Of a stretch of 62,000 bases of DNA, positions 10,140 to 19,774 are shown piece by piece; the stretch's first letter is position 1; every line of letters starts with the position of its first letter. The notes under the pieces were generated by a model, which was given only the letters and a program-made list of their open reading frames with translations, was not told the origin of the DNA and did not search any database. Source of the DNA: Prorocentrum cordatum (lineage: Eukaryota; Sar; Dinophyceae; Prorocentrales; Prorocentraceae); contig CAUYUJ010021171.1 in assembly GCA_963575745.1 (NCBI GenBank), forward strand, positions 1 through 62,000, given 5' to 3'. Position numbers and translations under genes: made by a program.

Positions 10140-11680
10140 GACCGATACGGCGCGTGTGAATCGGGTCGTTCAAAGCCCTGGTGCCCGCCAATGCATGCCG
10201 ATCCTAGTTCGCCATCATCTCATCTGCAGCAACGATCGCATCTATGATGACATTGCCATGGCGTCCCTCGGTAGTCGTCTCATGACTGGAGCGGTGTTGA
10301 CTGCGGATGTACTCCGTCAGTATCGTCGACCCGAGTATCTCGGGTTGTTCTCGAAGTTATCCGAGCCCAGCGCGATCGCAGCAAACTTTGAGCCCTGTGG
10401 TGCGGGGCGAGCACCGGCGCCAGCAGCCGTGGAAGCGACGCGCGCGTCCTCGTCGTCACTGGAGTGCTCGACGGGCGCAGGAGCGCGCGTGATCTCGCCG
10501 TCGCTGGAGCGATCGACGACAGCAGGCGGCGCGGCGACAGCCGGCGGCGCAGCGCGGCCGGCGGGGGCTGACCAGCACGGCTGGTCACAAGCTGCTTGGC
10601 ACGAAATGCGCAACGGACGAATGGGCTCCGCAATATGCTCTGGGTCTGTCTGATCAGCGCGAATGATAAGAATACCTGAGCGAGCACAGCGACAAATTTA
10701 TACCTCGCCTTCCTGACTCAAGAGCGCGCGACCATGAGCAAGATCCCTCGCGAGACCTAGGGGGGGCTGTGCAGGAAGACAACAAAGAAGAGGAGCATGG
10801 TCCGAATCTTTCAACTGATGAGACCCGAGACATCCACTCACGGCGCCACGAGAAACAACGATGCGAAACGAAACTCGGATTGCCTGTCGTCTCACTCCCT
10901 GCTTGTCCTCCTATACCGCTGTGCGTCTCACGCTGTCTGTGAACCCATTTAGGATAGAAGCCCAATTTCTCAATTTCATCATCTGCGCTGGCGAAAATTA
11001 GGGGGCCGAAACTTCGGTCGAAGCGTCTCGCGTTGGAACCATAAGGCCGACAAGACTGTGATTGGGGACCTCTGTGACACAGTCGTCAAGCAAAGGGGTT
11101 AGTTCAGCTGTACTTATGATACCCGTATCATCGCATATCTCAGCGGCACGTCGAGCGAAAGCCCCTAGCGCAACCTTGCGCTTTGTAGAGGTGGCACGGC
11201 GATCATCCTCAATGATCTGCTCAATCGCTTCTGCTTGGATGTTGCTGGAAAGTTCAACTTGCTCAACTGTTACGTTCTTGTGTTCTGCTAGCTTCCAGGG
11301 CTGTTCATTGATCTATGTCGGGCAAAGACAACGACGCGCACGAACAATATCTGGGGTGCTGCCGCGACTGTCCGCGAGAACGCGCGGGCGCTCACCTGGA
11401 GAGCGCAGCGCCGTGCACCTCTCCTCCTTGGTCGCGCGCCCACAAGCCTTGCGGGTGCGAGCAATGAAACGAGCGCTGGCACCGACTCCCGAGAGATTCT
11501 CACAACCTCGAGCACGCGGATGAGGCAGCGGGGGGCCCGGAGGTCCCCCTTCCAGACCAGAAGAATAACTCGGAGAAGGCATAACTTTGGCACTGGAAAC
11601 TTTCGGCCCCGAAACTGTCAAAAACTGTCCGTCTTCCTCCCGGGTAAAGTTGCCATCGGCCCATCCCGAGAACAGTGCCA
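10140..11680. other. Interior of copia element, nothing assigned
   Basis: Short unrelated frames only. A minus frame near 11680-11313 is weakly protein-like (SGWADGNFTREEDGQFLTV) but has no ATG and no recognised domain. Confidence 0.4.
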
Positions 11681-11685
11681 AATCC

Positions 11686-12129
11686 TCACTTTTTCTTCAC
11701 CTTGCGACCCCAACCCACGAGATCTGGAGCATCCCTGACAACGCGGCCATAACTGAGCCATTCGTGCTGACCCGAAGCAAACGCAGTACCCTGACCAGGA
11801 ACAGAGATAGGATGCGAAACAGATTCCCCCTCCTCAAACTCCTCGTCGGAAACAATAGCCATAATGTAAAATGAGTTCGAGCGAACGGCCATGAACCCAA
11901 GAGTATCTCCTTCAGCCTCTGCAGAGGTCTGAAAACTCCCCCCCTGGAGCTCCGGGGGCCCCTGGGCCGGAGTGGCCTCGGTCATTCCCATGCAACTCGC
12001 GCAGACATGACTCCCAGCGTGGTTGCGCTGCAAGCTGCGCTGCCCGTCGCAACTCCCGCCCTCGCGCGCGCGCGCCGTGGCGCGCGACGCGAGAAGAGAA
12101 AGAAGAGCAGCAACGAGAAACACCATCAT
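11686..12129 (-). CDS. Hypothetical 147-aa ORF with hydrophobic N-terminus, inside copia element
   Basis: The ATG at 12129 opens a 147-codon frame. Residues 1-21 (MMVFLVAALLSLLASRATARA) have the charge and hydrophobicity pattern of a signal peptide or membrane anchor. The middle has C-x2-C (VCASCMG), followed by FMAVRSNSFYIMAIV and an acidic DEEFEEGES; the end is basic (GRKVKKK). It lies directly after the gag zinc-knuckle remnant, where the copia protease is expected, but I see no D-T/S-G motif. It may be a remnant of the protease region read in a fortuitous frame, or a captured exon. Confidence 0.3.
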   Translation of the reverse strand: MMVFLVAALLSLLASRATARAREGGSCDGQRSLQRNHAGSHVCASCMGMTEATPAQGPPELQGGSFQTSAEAEGDTLGFMAVRSNSFYIMAIVSDEEFEEGESVSHPISVPGQGTAFASGQHEWLSYGRVVRDAPDLVGWGRKVKKK

Positions 12130-12221
12130 CCATCCTCATCGACTCCTCCTTGCTCCTAACAGTATGATGAGGGATTGATGATGATGCAGCGACAGAACTG
12201 ACGGATGCGCACTCTCGTTCG

Positions 12222-13520
12222 TCATCGTCCTCGCGCAAATGGACGCGGCACTCGCCTGTGTCTCCAGCGCGCGCTGCCATTGCCGCCCTGGGCTTGCCCT
12301 TTGCCCTTGCATTCAGGGCCCGCGGGCCCGCTTCCTGTTTCATGGCAGGTCTTGCCTCTCGACCGTTTCTTGATCGCCTGGGGCCGCTTCTTGCGATCTC
12401 CCATGGGGGGCCCTCCCTTGCCGCCTCCCTTGGGCGACCAGGGCGCGCGGTAGCAACCCTTGCCTTCGCCCTTTCCCATGCCCTTGCCCCTCCCTTTGGT
12501 GCCCAGGTTGGCGACCAGGTCCTCTTGGATCGCGTCAGAAGGCTTCCTCCTCCGCGCATCCAGCCTTGGCCATCTCGTCGACCACCTCGACGTCGAGCTC
12601 GCTGCTTGCCTGGACAGGAGCCCATTGAGCATGCGATCCCTCGTCGACGTAGGTGCGTTCCTCGGCGTAGTCGTTCCAGGCCGCGTCGCCCCAGCCGTGC
12701 TCTTTCGCATAGCCAGACGCGTAGTGCCCGTAGGGACTCAGCTCATCAGGGTAATGCTCCTCCTGCTCGTACCATCCATCATCAGCGGTGTAGAAGGCGT
12801 GTTATGGCCTGGAGAAGCGCACCTTGCCCTTGCCTTTGCTCCTGTTCTGGAAGCTGGTTCTGGGCTGCGTCCACGTCGAAGAGCTGAAGCCTTTACCAGA
12901 CTCACCCTTGCCTTTTGGCGGATGCGTGTGCGGCCGTGCTGGAGGATCCAGACGTCCTTGATCTTAGCGAGTGTTGTCAAATTTCCTGTGGATGTCAACG
13001 CCGACAGATTCCCCGAAGGCGATAAGCAAGCACGGCCCAAGAAAAGGGAGCCAAGCATATTGTCGCTCATCAGTAACTTAAGATCTAGCTTGGAGACAGG
13101 TTGCCACCAGCGCGCCCTTCGGGAGATGTGCGAGACCATCGACTCACCGATCTGCCGGGACAGTGGTCCATATGGTCTCTGCCCCACCTGGAACAGAATG
13201 CAGTACGAATCGCCAGCACGAGCTGAGCAATCCCATTCGGAGTCAGAAGCACGTCCTCACCGATATCCATGGCAACGTCGAACGCGTCACCGCTGAGGCC
13301 TTCTACAACCTTGTTGACACGTGTTGCTGTGGTGCACCGGTCTCTTGATCCACTGAGGCCAAGGCAGCATTCATGCGCATCTCTGTGCGGAGTTCCCACT
13401 CGTGAAAGTTGTTCACCGTGCCGTCGTAGATGTAGGATCTACTCTTCGTCTCGGGCCGCGTCAGCGCTCTGCCGGTAGCGAAGAGAAGAAAGTGCCACGG
13501 CGCAAGGCTCAGTCCCCTAG
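12222..13520 (-). pseudogene. copia gag with CCHC-knuckle remnant, frameshifted
   Basis: Pieces in different minus frames line up as a dinoflagellate copia Gag. The N-terminal part at 13450-13330 has YDGTVNNFHEWELRTEMRM. The 13320-13190 part has KVVEGLSGDAFDVAMDIGED. The 13170-12910 part has RQIGESMVSHISRRARWWQ and a helical region ending LQHGRTRIR. The 12500-12260 part is rich in KGKGKG and PKGGGKGG, then reads KKRSRGKTCHETGSGPAGPEC, a damaged C-x2-C-x4-H-x4-C knuckle in which the first Cys and the His are lost. Gag would package the RNA. At least three frame switches make it nonfunctional. Confidence 0.78.
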
Positions 13521-13628
13521 CGAGGGGAGCTGCCAGTACAGAAAGTAAAGAGAGGTAATGCGACACTCTCTGACGAAACGTGCGCGCAGTGGTACGATAC
13601 GGGGATTGTGTGGTAGTTCCGCTACAAG

Positions 13629-13731
13629 TGTGATTATGATGCGCTTTAGCGCAATGGCAAAACAGGTGTCCCTATAGGTCAAACGGCAGCGGGTGGTGCA
13701 TATACGAACGTGACACATGCGCTATCTCACA
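13629..13731 (-). repeat. 5' LTR of the copia element
   Basis: 103 bp, TGTGATTATG...CTCACA on the plus strand, the partner of 4537-4639. Outer flank GAGGG. No convincing tRNA primer-binding site was identified just inside it. Confidence 0.92.
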
Positions 13732-13739
13732 GAGGGGGA

Positions 13740-15365
13740 GTCACAGGAGATCTGTCGACACCTATCCCTGGCTTCGTGGGGCTTTTGAAGAGCCGAGAGA
13801 TTCGGGCCCCAACCCTGAGATGTACGATGGGGGGGCGCCCACCCTTCTAAGGACGCGTCCGAAGTAACCCCCATTGGGGTGTATCTCAGAGTTTCCCCCT
13901 TTTTCTGACCGGCAACTCTTGTCGGACGGCACCCGGGGATTGTAAGCGTAAAAACGCGTGCGACGGAGGCCTTCAAGACCTTCTCTTCTGCACCGCCTCC
14001 CCTCGTCGGAGGGGGCATGGAACAAGAAGAACAACTGCACGCCTCGAGGGTTGCGATGGTCTGCCGTCGCAACCTCGGGCGATCATGGAAATCTGGGGAT
14101 TATGTATGATGCTTGGGGTGTTCCGAGGAGGCGGGGGGGGACGGGGCGCCGACCAAAGTTGGGGAATCGGGAAGGGTAGGAGGGGAAGGTGGTGAGGATT
14201 GTTAGAATGAGAAGGGAGAGATAAATCGTGAGGAGGAAACAGACAAGGGGAGGAGAAGGGGGAGGAACACGAGGATACATGCCGGGAGGCAAGGTGGAAG
14301 CGCAGGACCGGCGGCCCGAAAATGAGGCAAAAACACAAACAAATATCGAGATGTGGGCCGGCATGGGAACGGAAATCGATGTAGATGCGAAGGTTCGGTC
14401 GGACAGAAGAACCCAGGCTCCGATGTGTCCGGGTCTTTCGACAGGGTAGGATCATCCTGACTTCTCGCGGAACTTCGTGCCGGCGGGATTTCAAAAGGGT
14501 TCGCCAACTTCATATCTGCCCAGCTCGAGCCTCGTACTGCTGCCAAGGTCTGCGTCGATGGTTTCTTACCGTGATCTTGCCTGATGGCGAACACGGTATT
14601 CCAAGGTACTCTGCACGGCCCTCCACTCTGGAACGTGTACAGCGCCGACGGGTTCCAAGAGTGTGGTTGCTGGCAATCTCAGCTGCTGGAGGACATGCAC
14701 TTGCCTCGGTAGCACGGTTGAAACGCGATACCTTCACATGTAACCATTCTCCTACATCAGTGGCGTTCCTGGGACGCCGCAAATCAAGTCATACCCGAAA
14801 CTCCCAGAAATCATGCGTATCTCGTGCAAGACTCCCCCGCAAGGTAAGACCCTCGAAACAAATAGGATTGTCTTTGATTCCCGATGCCAGCCAGAAGTGC
14901 CCCATGGAGATATCTTGGAGACTGAAGGCGCGGCTGCGCACAGGCCGCTGTTAGTTGACACGCGAGGTGGTTCGATTGTATGAGTGTCACATGTTGCCTT
15001 ACACCATGCTTTGTTTCACACTACATGTTTGTTCAAGCAGCTCGATGACGTACAAACCGACGTCCTGCGACAAGTATGGTTGACGGACGACTGTGCGCTA
15101 TGCGTATACAACTTGGCACCGTTACGGATGATGTGTGACTTGTCTATCTTGGGTTTGCTGTTACAACTCTCGATCGGTCAGACCCCCCTTGCCTCTCTCA
15201 TCGCTGTTTCCTCCTGCTTCTGGCCTTCTTGAACCGCTCGGTCTCATCGGCAACCGGCCCTTGCAAGGCCTAGCTTTGAAAGACCCGATCGAGCCAGGGC
15301 ATCCTCCCCTGTTTCAGAGATCGATGTTCGGCCTGACCAGTGTTTTCCACCATCTCGCGGGGCAG
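13740..15365. other. Intergenic DNA, no supported gene
   Basis: Some minus frames around 14510-14960 look mildly protein-like (FVSRVLPCGG) but show no family motif. Purine-rich tract at 14150-14280. Confidence 0.45.
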
Positions 15366-15371
15366 CTTCCC

Positions 15372-15558
15372 CCCAGACATGCGACGTCTTTTTTTGTTCA
15401 AGATGGGTTCCCTGGAAGTCCCGACCTGTTCCCCAGGACAGGTTTTTTCATCCGGAGTCGTTTTTTGACGGTCCCGAGACCTGGCGAGGGGCCCCCCGAG
15501 GCCGAACATAGCCAAAAACCTCCCGTCCTGATTTGTTCACGACGCGATCATGTCTGGG
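15372..15558. mobile_element. Family B element, complete 187-bp copy
   Basis: Ends CCCAGACATGCGACGTC and GACGCGATCATGTCTGGG are inverted. The flanks carry a near-exact direct repeat, accatctcgcggggcagct (about 15348-15366 and 15559-15577), much longer than usual transposon target duplications. Confidence 0.75.
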
Positions 15559-15903
15559 ACCATCTCGCGGGGCAGCTCCTCGATTGCCGCTCTGTGTAAT
15601 CGCTCTGCAGAGAGCGCCCCAAGAAACGATTCGGTGTGGCAAGGCGCTTCTCCGCCACGCCCTGCCGCGCGCTCGCTGGCCGACACCGACCGAGCCGATG
15701 GCTTGTTTTGTTCGCATCGGCGGCGAGCGGAGGGGAGAAAATGAGAAAGCGAACGCTTCCTCAGAAGGCGGCGGGATCTCTTTCAGAAGCCCTCGCGCCT
15801 TCGGAGAAATCGTCTCTCTGTCTTCGGGGAAGGCTGAAACAACTTCTCGGGAGGCCGGGGGACTTCCGAGCCTTCTGAGAAGGCCTCACACTTCTCACTT
15901 CCC

Positions 15904-16054
15904 TTAGGTCGGGCGTGTCCCCCTACAGGCGGAGCTGGGGGGAACAATCCAAACATATTCCAAATTAGCCAAAAAAATAATCAAACCATCGTCCCCAGAC
16001 TATTTGTTGACTATTTTTGAAGATTCCGACTGTAGAGGGGCGTGCCCGACTTAA
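15904..16054. mobile_element. MITE family A, copy 2
   Basis: TTAGGTCGGGCGTGTCC at the left and GGCGTGCCCGACTTAA at the right, AT-rich centre. No clear 8-bp flanking duplication remains. Confidence 0.75.
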
Positions 16055-16143
16055 GGCTACCACGACATGTTCTTGGAACAAGCGAATGTTGTAAGAGCCT
16101 AAATGGTGTTCTTAGAGCATACAGTAGGAACTCGATCACAAGA

Positions 16144-16290
16144 AGCCTTCCACGTGAAACCCAACCCTGAAACCCGAGGACGTCCATCGGTTTTGTGGTG
16201 TGGGAACGTCACGGCTTCCATGGCAAAGCCATCCAGACACAAGAAGCCCAGGGCACCCTGGAGGCAGACAAGGTGCTTCTTGGCATAGAT
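16144..16290. repeat. Dispersed repeat, first member
   Basis: About 145 bp around CCAACCCTGAAACCC, GGACGTCCATCG and CAGGGCACCCTGGAGGC; matches 17645-17790. Confidence 0.7.
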
Positions 16291-16430
16291 TTCATCTGCA
16301 TAGCCGATCTGTGTTACCGCAAGACGATATATCAACCAACAATGGTCGAATAGCACACCGTGCACGCCACGATACGGCTCTTAGAGCATGCGCTGGTGTG
16401 CCTACAGGCAAACCCAGGCGCTTAGCCACT

Positions 16431-16634
16431 GTCTGACAGAGTGGGCATGCCCCCCTACAGGCAGATTTGGGAGGAACAGAAAAGTTCAAAACTATTCACA
16501 AATAGTCAAACATCTTCAAACATGTCCACAACTAGTCGAACATAGTTCTCTTTGTTTTTGGAGAAAAAAACTCCCCAGGCTATGGTTTGACTATTTTTGG
16601 ATGTTCCTCCTGTAGAGGGGCGTGCCTGACTCAA
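16431..16634. mobile_element. MITE family A, copy 3 (diverged, longer)
   Basis: The left end has gggcatgcccccctacaggcag and the right end cctcctgtagaggggcgtgcctgactcaa. The AT-rich centre repeats tagtcaaac/tagtcgaac motifs. Confidence 0.65.
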
Positions 16635-16689
16635 GGCTGGTGCCGAGGGGGGGGCTTGCTCAGAGAGGAAGCAGCGGCTTGGAAGCGGT

Positions 16690-16800
16690 GATGCATCGCC
16701 GACAGGTCGGCGACAGGCCTTGGATGTGGACAAGCCGCAGGCTATCGGGCCCCTATCGGCGATGAGTGGGCGATTGGAGGTCGATACGTCCCCTCCCTGG
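16690..16800. repeat. Family C dispersed element, partial
   Basis: Shares GATGCATCGCCGACAG, CCCCTATCGGCGATGAGTGG and GGTCGAT with the copy at 18219-18354. Confidence 0.55.
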
Positions 16801-16809
16801 GCCTATCCC

Positions 16810-17640
16810 CCCCCTAAGTTGCCCCAGAGGGAACAATGTGCCCACGTCGGCGGGCGTTCGGTGGGGCGAGGGGGGCGCGAAGTGCTGGCCCCTCGCCGGG
16901 CCGCAGGTCTGGCACGAAGCCAGCCCGTCCTCCCCCAAACAGAAGAAGCACCTGCTCCAGCGTCCCGAAGATCATGGGGCCAGCCCCGCGGGCCATCAGG
17001 CTCTGCCCGCGGAGAACGACGGGTCTATCGGGGGTGGACAGAACCCCCACCCTGACACATCGATTAAACATTGTCCGTTTTCGGTTCTCGAGAGGGCGCC
17101 GCGGCCGTCATTTCCCAGGCTTGCGCCCGCCAGGTTTGGGTCCGAGGTCGTTTGCACTAAACCACGTTTTACTAAAGAGCTCCTGTCCATCCCCGAGCCT
17201 TCGGGAAGGAGTCGAGAGCTCTGGCGCCGTCGTGACACAGTGGAACCAAGCTAACTACGTTCACCGCGCTACCGCAGAAAAACACGCTCAACAACAAAGG
17301 AACGACGCTGCTCTTCTAGCCAATGCGAGCCTCGGCCAGGAACAGACTGCCCGACCTAGATTCCCGAGGAGCGGACCGAAAACCAGACCCTCCTGAGCCC
17401 AAGGTGGTCCTTATTTCGGCGTCTTGACCGCGGGGCTCTGCAGGCTCCCGCCGCCGTTGGCAACTGGCTGCTCCGCGACCTTGCGTCTGACCGCTCTGGG
17501 TGGCCATCCTCGCTGTTGCCCGCTGCTTGGCGCAGTCTCCGGCCCCGCTCCCCAGCGGCCCCGGGCAGGTCGGGCCCACTGTGGCGTCTCCGACTGGTAC
17601 CCTCTGTCGGCTGCTGCCCCCATGGTACAGTGGAGGCCAG
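16810..17640. other. Intergenic DNA, no supported gene
   Basis: Overlapping open frames in several frames on both strands reflect high GC; no motif recognised. Confidence 0.4.
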
Positions 17641-17644
17641 TCCA

Positions 17645-17790
17645 CAAGAAACCTTCTACAAGAAGCCCAACCCTGAGACCCCAGGACGTCCATCGATTTT
17701 GGGTGTGGGAATGCCGCGCCCTCCATCGCAAAACCGTCGGAGCTCAAGAAACGCAGGGCACCCTGGAGGCTAGCAGGGTGTTTCTTGGCA
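17645..17790. repeat. Dispersed repeat, second member
   Basis: Matches 16144-16290 over its full length with scattered substitutions. Confidence 0.7.
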
Positions 17791-18218
17791 TGGGTCTCCA
17801 CTGTAGTCCACATTGCAGCCCGCTTAGCCCCTGTGAGCGCAGAGCCCTCCACCATTTCTCTGGGAGGCGCGTGCGTAAGATGTGCCTGATTTGGCGCCAG
17901 AGCGCTCATGGGTCTCCCGTCTCCTCTCGCTCCGCCCTTCACACGGCGCAAGCTCCGTGCAATCGCGGACGTGGACTCTAGGACGGATTCGGGCCGTGTT
18001 GCTGTCGAGGACACGCCAGTCTGCCAGCGCTGGGCTTGTTGTTCGACGGCCCCAGCCCTGCCACCGTACAATCACCGCTCCTGTTCCAATTGGAGAACTG
18101 CGCCACGGCGTTGCTCATCCGACCAGGCAAGCCGCACGAGGAGTGCAATGCTCGTACTCAACCAGCCCCCCCCTCCAGTCTGGGGGGCGACGATAGGGGG
18201 CGACTGGCAAGGGGGGGG

Positions 18219-18354
18219 GGGCATCGACCTGGAATCGGCAGTACATCGCCGACAGATCGGCGGCAGGCCTCCGATAGTGAATCCGCACCTTCCTGGGCGG
18301 GTTGGGGCTATCAGACCCCTATCGGCGATCAATGGGCGATTGGGGGTCGATGCA
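18219..18354. mobile_element. Family C miniature element
   Basis: Starts GCATCGACCTGGAATCGG and ends GGGGGTCGATGC; the outer nine bases are inverted repeats. The interior contains GCGATCAATGGGCGATTGGG. Related copies at 16690, 29088, 30150 and 41127. Confidence 0.6.
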
Positions 18355-18684
18355 TCCCCCCTATGCCTATCCCCCTCTATCGTTGCCCCCTCCATCCCCG
18401 CTGCGCATGGAAGCCGAGCCCTCGAGCGAGCCGATCCGATCCCCGCCTTGCTGGGACGCCTGGAAGTCGCCTCGGCCTGGCGGGCACGCAGCCCCACGCA
18501 CTCCCGGCACACCCCCGAGATCCCCGAGGCACCACTTCCGGTTTAACCTTGAGTCCCCAGGCCTCTCGACGCAAGACATGGTCGCCTCGTGAAATTACGC
18601 TACCGAGGAACCCCACATACTTATATTATGGGCGGCGTGATGATGGCTGAAGTGAAGCATGTGAGAACGATGTTGGTGGCCATT

Positions 18685-19108
18685 CCCAGCGCAACCCCTG
18701 TGGCGTCGAGGAAGTGCCACGCCTGCCACGCTGTGCGACGCCGCAACAGATAGGAAGACCCCCCCCAGCGCACCCCCTGTGGTGCCGAGGAAGTGCCACG
18801 CCTGCCACGCTGTGCGAGCCCACAGCGGATAGGGAGACCACCCCCTTCGCACCCCCTGTGGCGTCGAGAAAGTGCCACGCCTGCCACGCTTTGCGAGCCC
18901 GCAACGGATAGGGAGACCACCCCCAGCGCACCCCCTGTGGTGTCGAGAAAGTGCCACGCCTGCCACGCTGTGCGAGGCCGCAACGGATAGGGAGACCACC
19001 CCCAGCGCACCCCCTGTGGTGTCAAGGAAGTGCCACGCCTGCCACGCTTTGCGAGCCCGCAGCGGATAGGGAGACCACCCCCAGCGCACTCCCTATGGTG
19101 TCGAGGAA
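18685..19108. repeat. 79-bp tandem array (about 5 copies)
   Basis: Contiguous units beginning GTGCCACGCCTGCCACGC at 18714, 18793, 18872, 18951 and 19030, exactly 79 bp apart. Because 79 is not a multiple of 3, every frame repeats through the array, which explains the long repetitive minus frames here. Confidence 0.95.
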
Positions 19109-19320
19109 GTGCCACGCCTGCTAGGCCCTGCGACATTGGCGCGTATAGAGACCGCGCTGAGGGACCACTCCGTGCGCACCCCCTCTGTTGTCGAGAAAGT
19201 GCCACGCCTGCTAGGCCCTGCGGCAGTGGGGCGTATAGAGACCGCGCTGAGGGACCACCCCCTGCGCACCCCCTCTGGTGTCGAGAAAGTGCCACGTCTG
19301 CTAGGCCCTGCGACAGTCCA
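19109..19320. repeat. 90-bp tandem array derived from the 79-bp unit
   Basis: Units at 19109, 19199 and 19289 start with the same GTGCCACG but continue CTGCTAGGCCCTGCG and GTATAGAGACCGCGCTGAGG. They share the CGCACCCCCTCTG-TGTCGAGAAA end with the adjacent array. Confidence 0.9.
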
Positions 19321-19414
19321 CACAAGTCCCGCAGTCCACGCCCAGGCACCACGCTTGCCATGCACTGCGAATCCTACACGCACAGCTGTGCAGGGTACAC
19401 TGCTGAGCTGTGCA

Positions 19415-19532
19415 GTGCTGTGCTGTGCTCCTATGCTGTGCTGCGGTCTGCTGTGCTGTGCTGTGCTGTGCTGTGTGCGTGAGGAGGAGGAGGAGGCGGA
19501 GGAGGAGGAGGAGGAGGAGGAGGAGGAGGAGG
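19415..19532. repeat. TGTGC and GGA microsatellites
   Basis: Pentamer-like GCTGTGCTGTG runs (19415-19470), then GAGGAGGAG (19481-19532). Confidence 0.9.
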
Positions 19533-19599
19533 GGAGGAGGGCGGGTGTGGGTGAGACGCGGGTGCGGCGCGGGTGGGAAGAAAAACAGAACCCTACAAA

Positions 19600-19771
19600 G
19601 CATGTGGGGAAAATCAGGACGGGAAATTTTTGGCCAATTTCGGCCTCGGGGGGCCCTTGCCGGGCCTCGGGACCGTCAGAACACGACTCAGGATGAAAAA
19701 CCGGTCCCTGGGAAAAGGTCGGGACTTACAGAGACCCCGCATTGAAAAAATCAGGACGTCGCATGTCTGGG
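19600..19771. mobile_element. Family B element, inverted copy
   Basis: Matches the reverse complement of 15372-15558, including ggcctcggggggcccttgcc and the end GACGTCGCATGTCTGGG. Confidence 0.65.
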
Positions 19772-19774
19772 ACC

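Larger units (their letters stand above)
4537..13731 (-). mobile_element. Ty1/copia LTR retrotransposon, complete but decayed
   Basis: Two 103-bp direct repeats of equal length bound the element, each TG...CA on both strands. The outer flanks carry the same 5 bases, GAGGG (4532-4536 and 13732-13736), the target-duplication size expected of copia integrases. Inside, in minus-strand order, come gag with a CCHC-knuckle remnant, about 4 kb of unassigned sequence, integrase zinc and core domains, RT and RNase H: the gag-IN-RT-RH order that defines Ty1/copia. By hand count the LTRs differ at about 15 of 103 positions. Together with many frameshifts this shows an old insertion that can no longer move. 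At 9.2 kb it is longer than most copia elements because of the 8.1-12.1 kb interval. Confidence 0.92.

Noticed and set aside
18685-19320. CRISPR-like array
   Set aside because: Units are directly contiguous with no unique spacers, and the genome is eukaryotic.
18621-19361. 246-codon repetitive minus-strand frame
   Set aside because: Generated by the 79/90-bp arrays.
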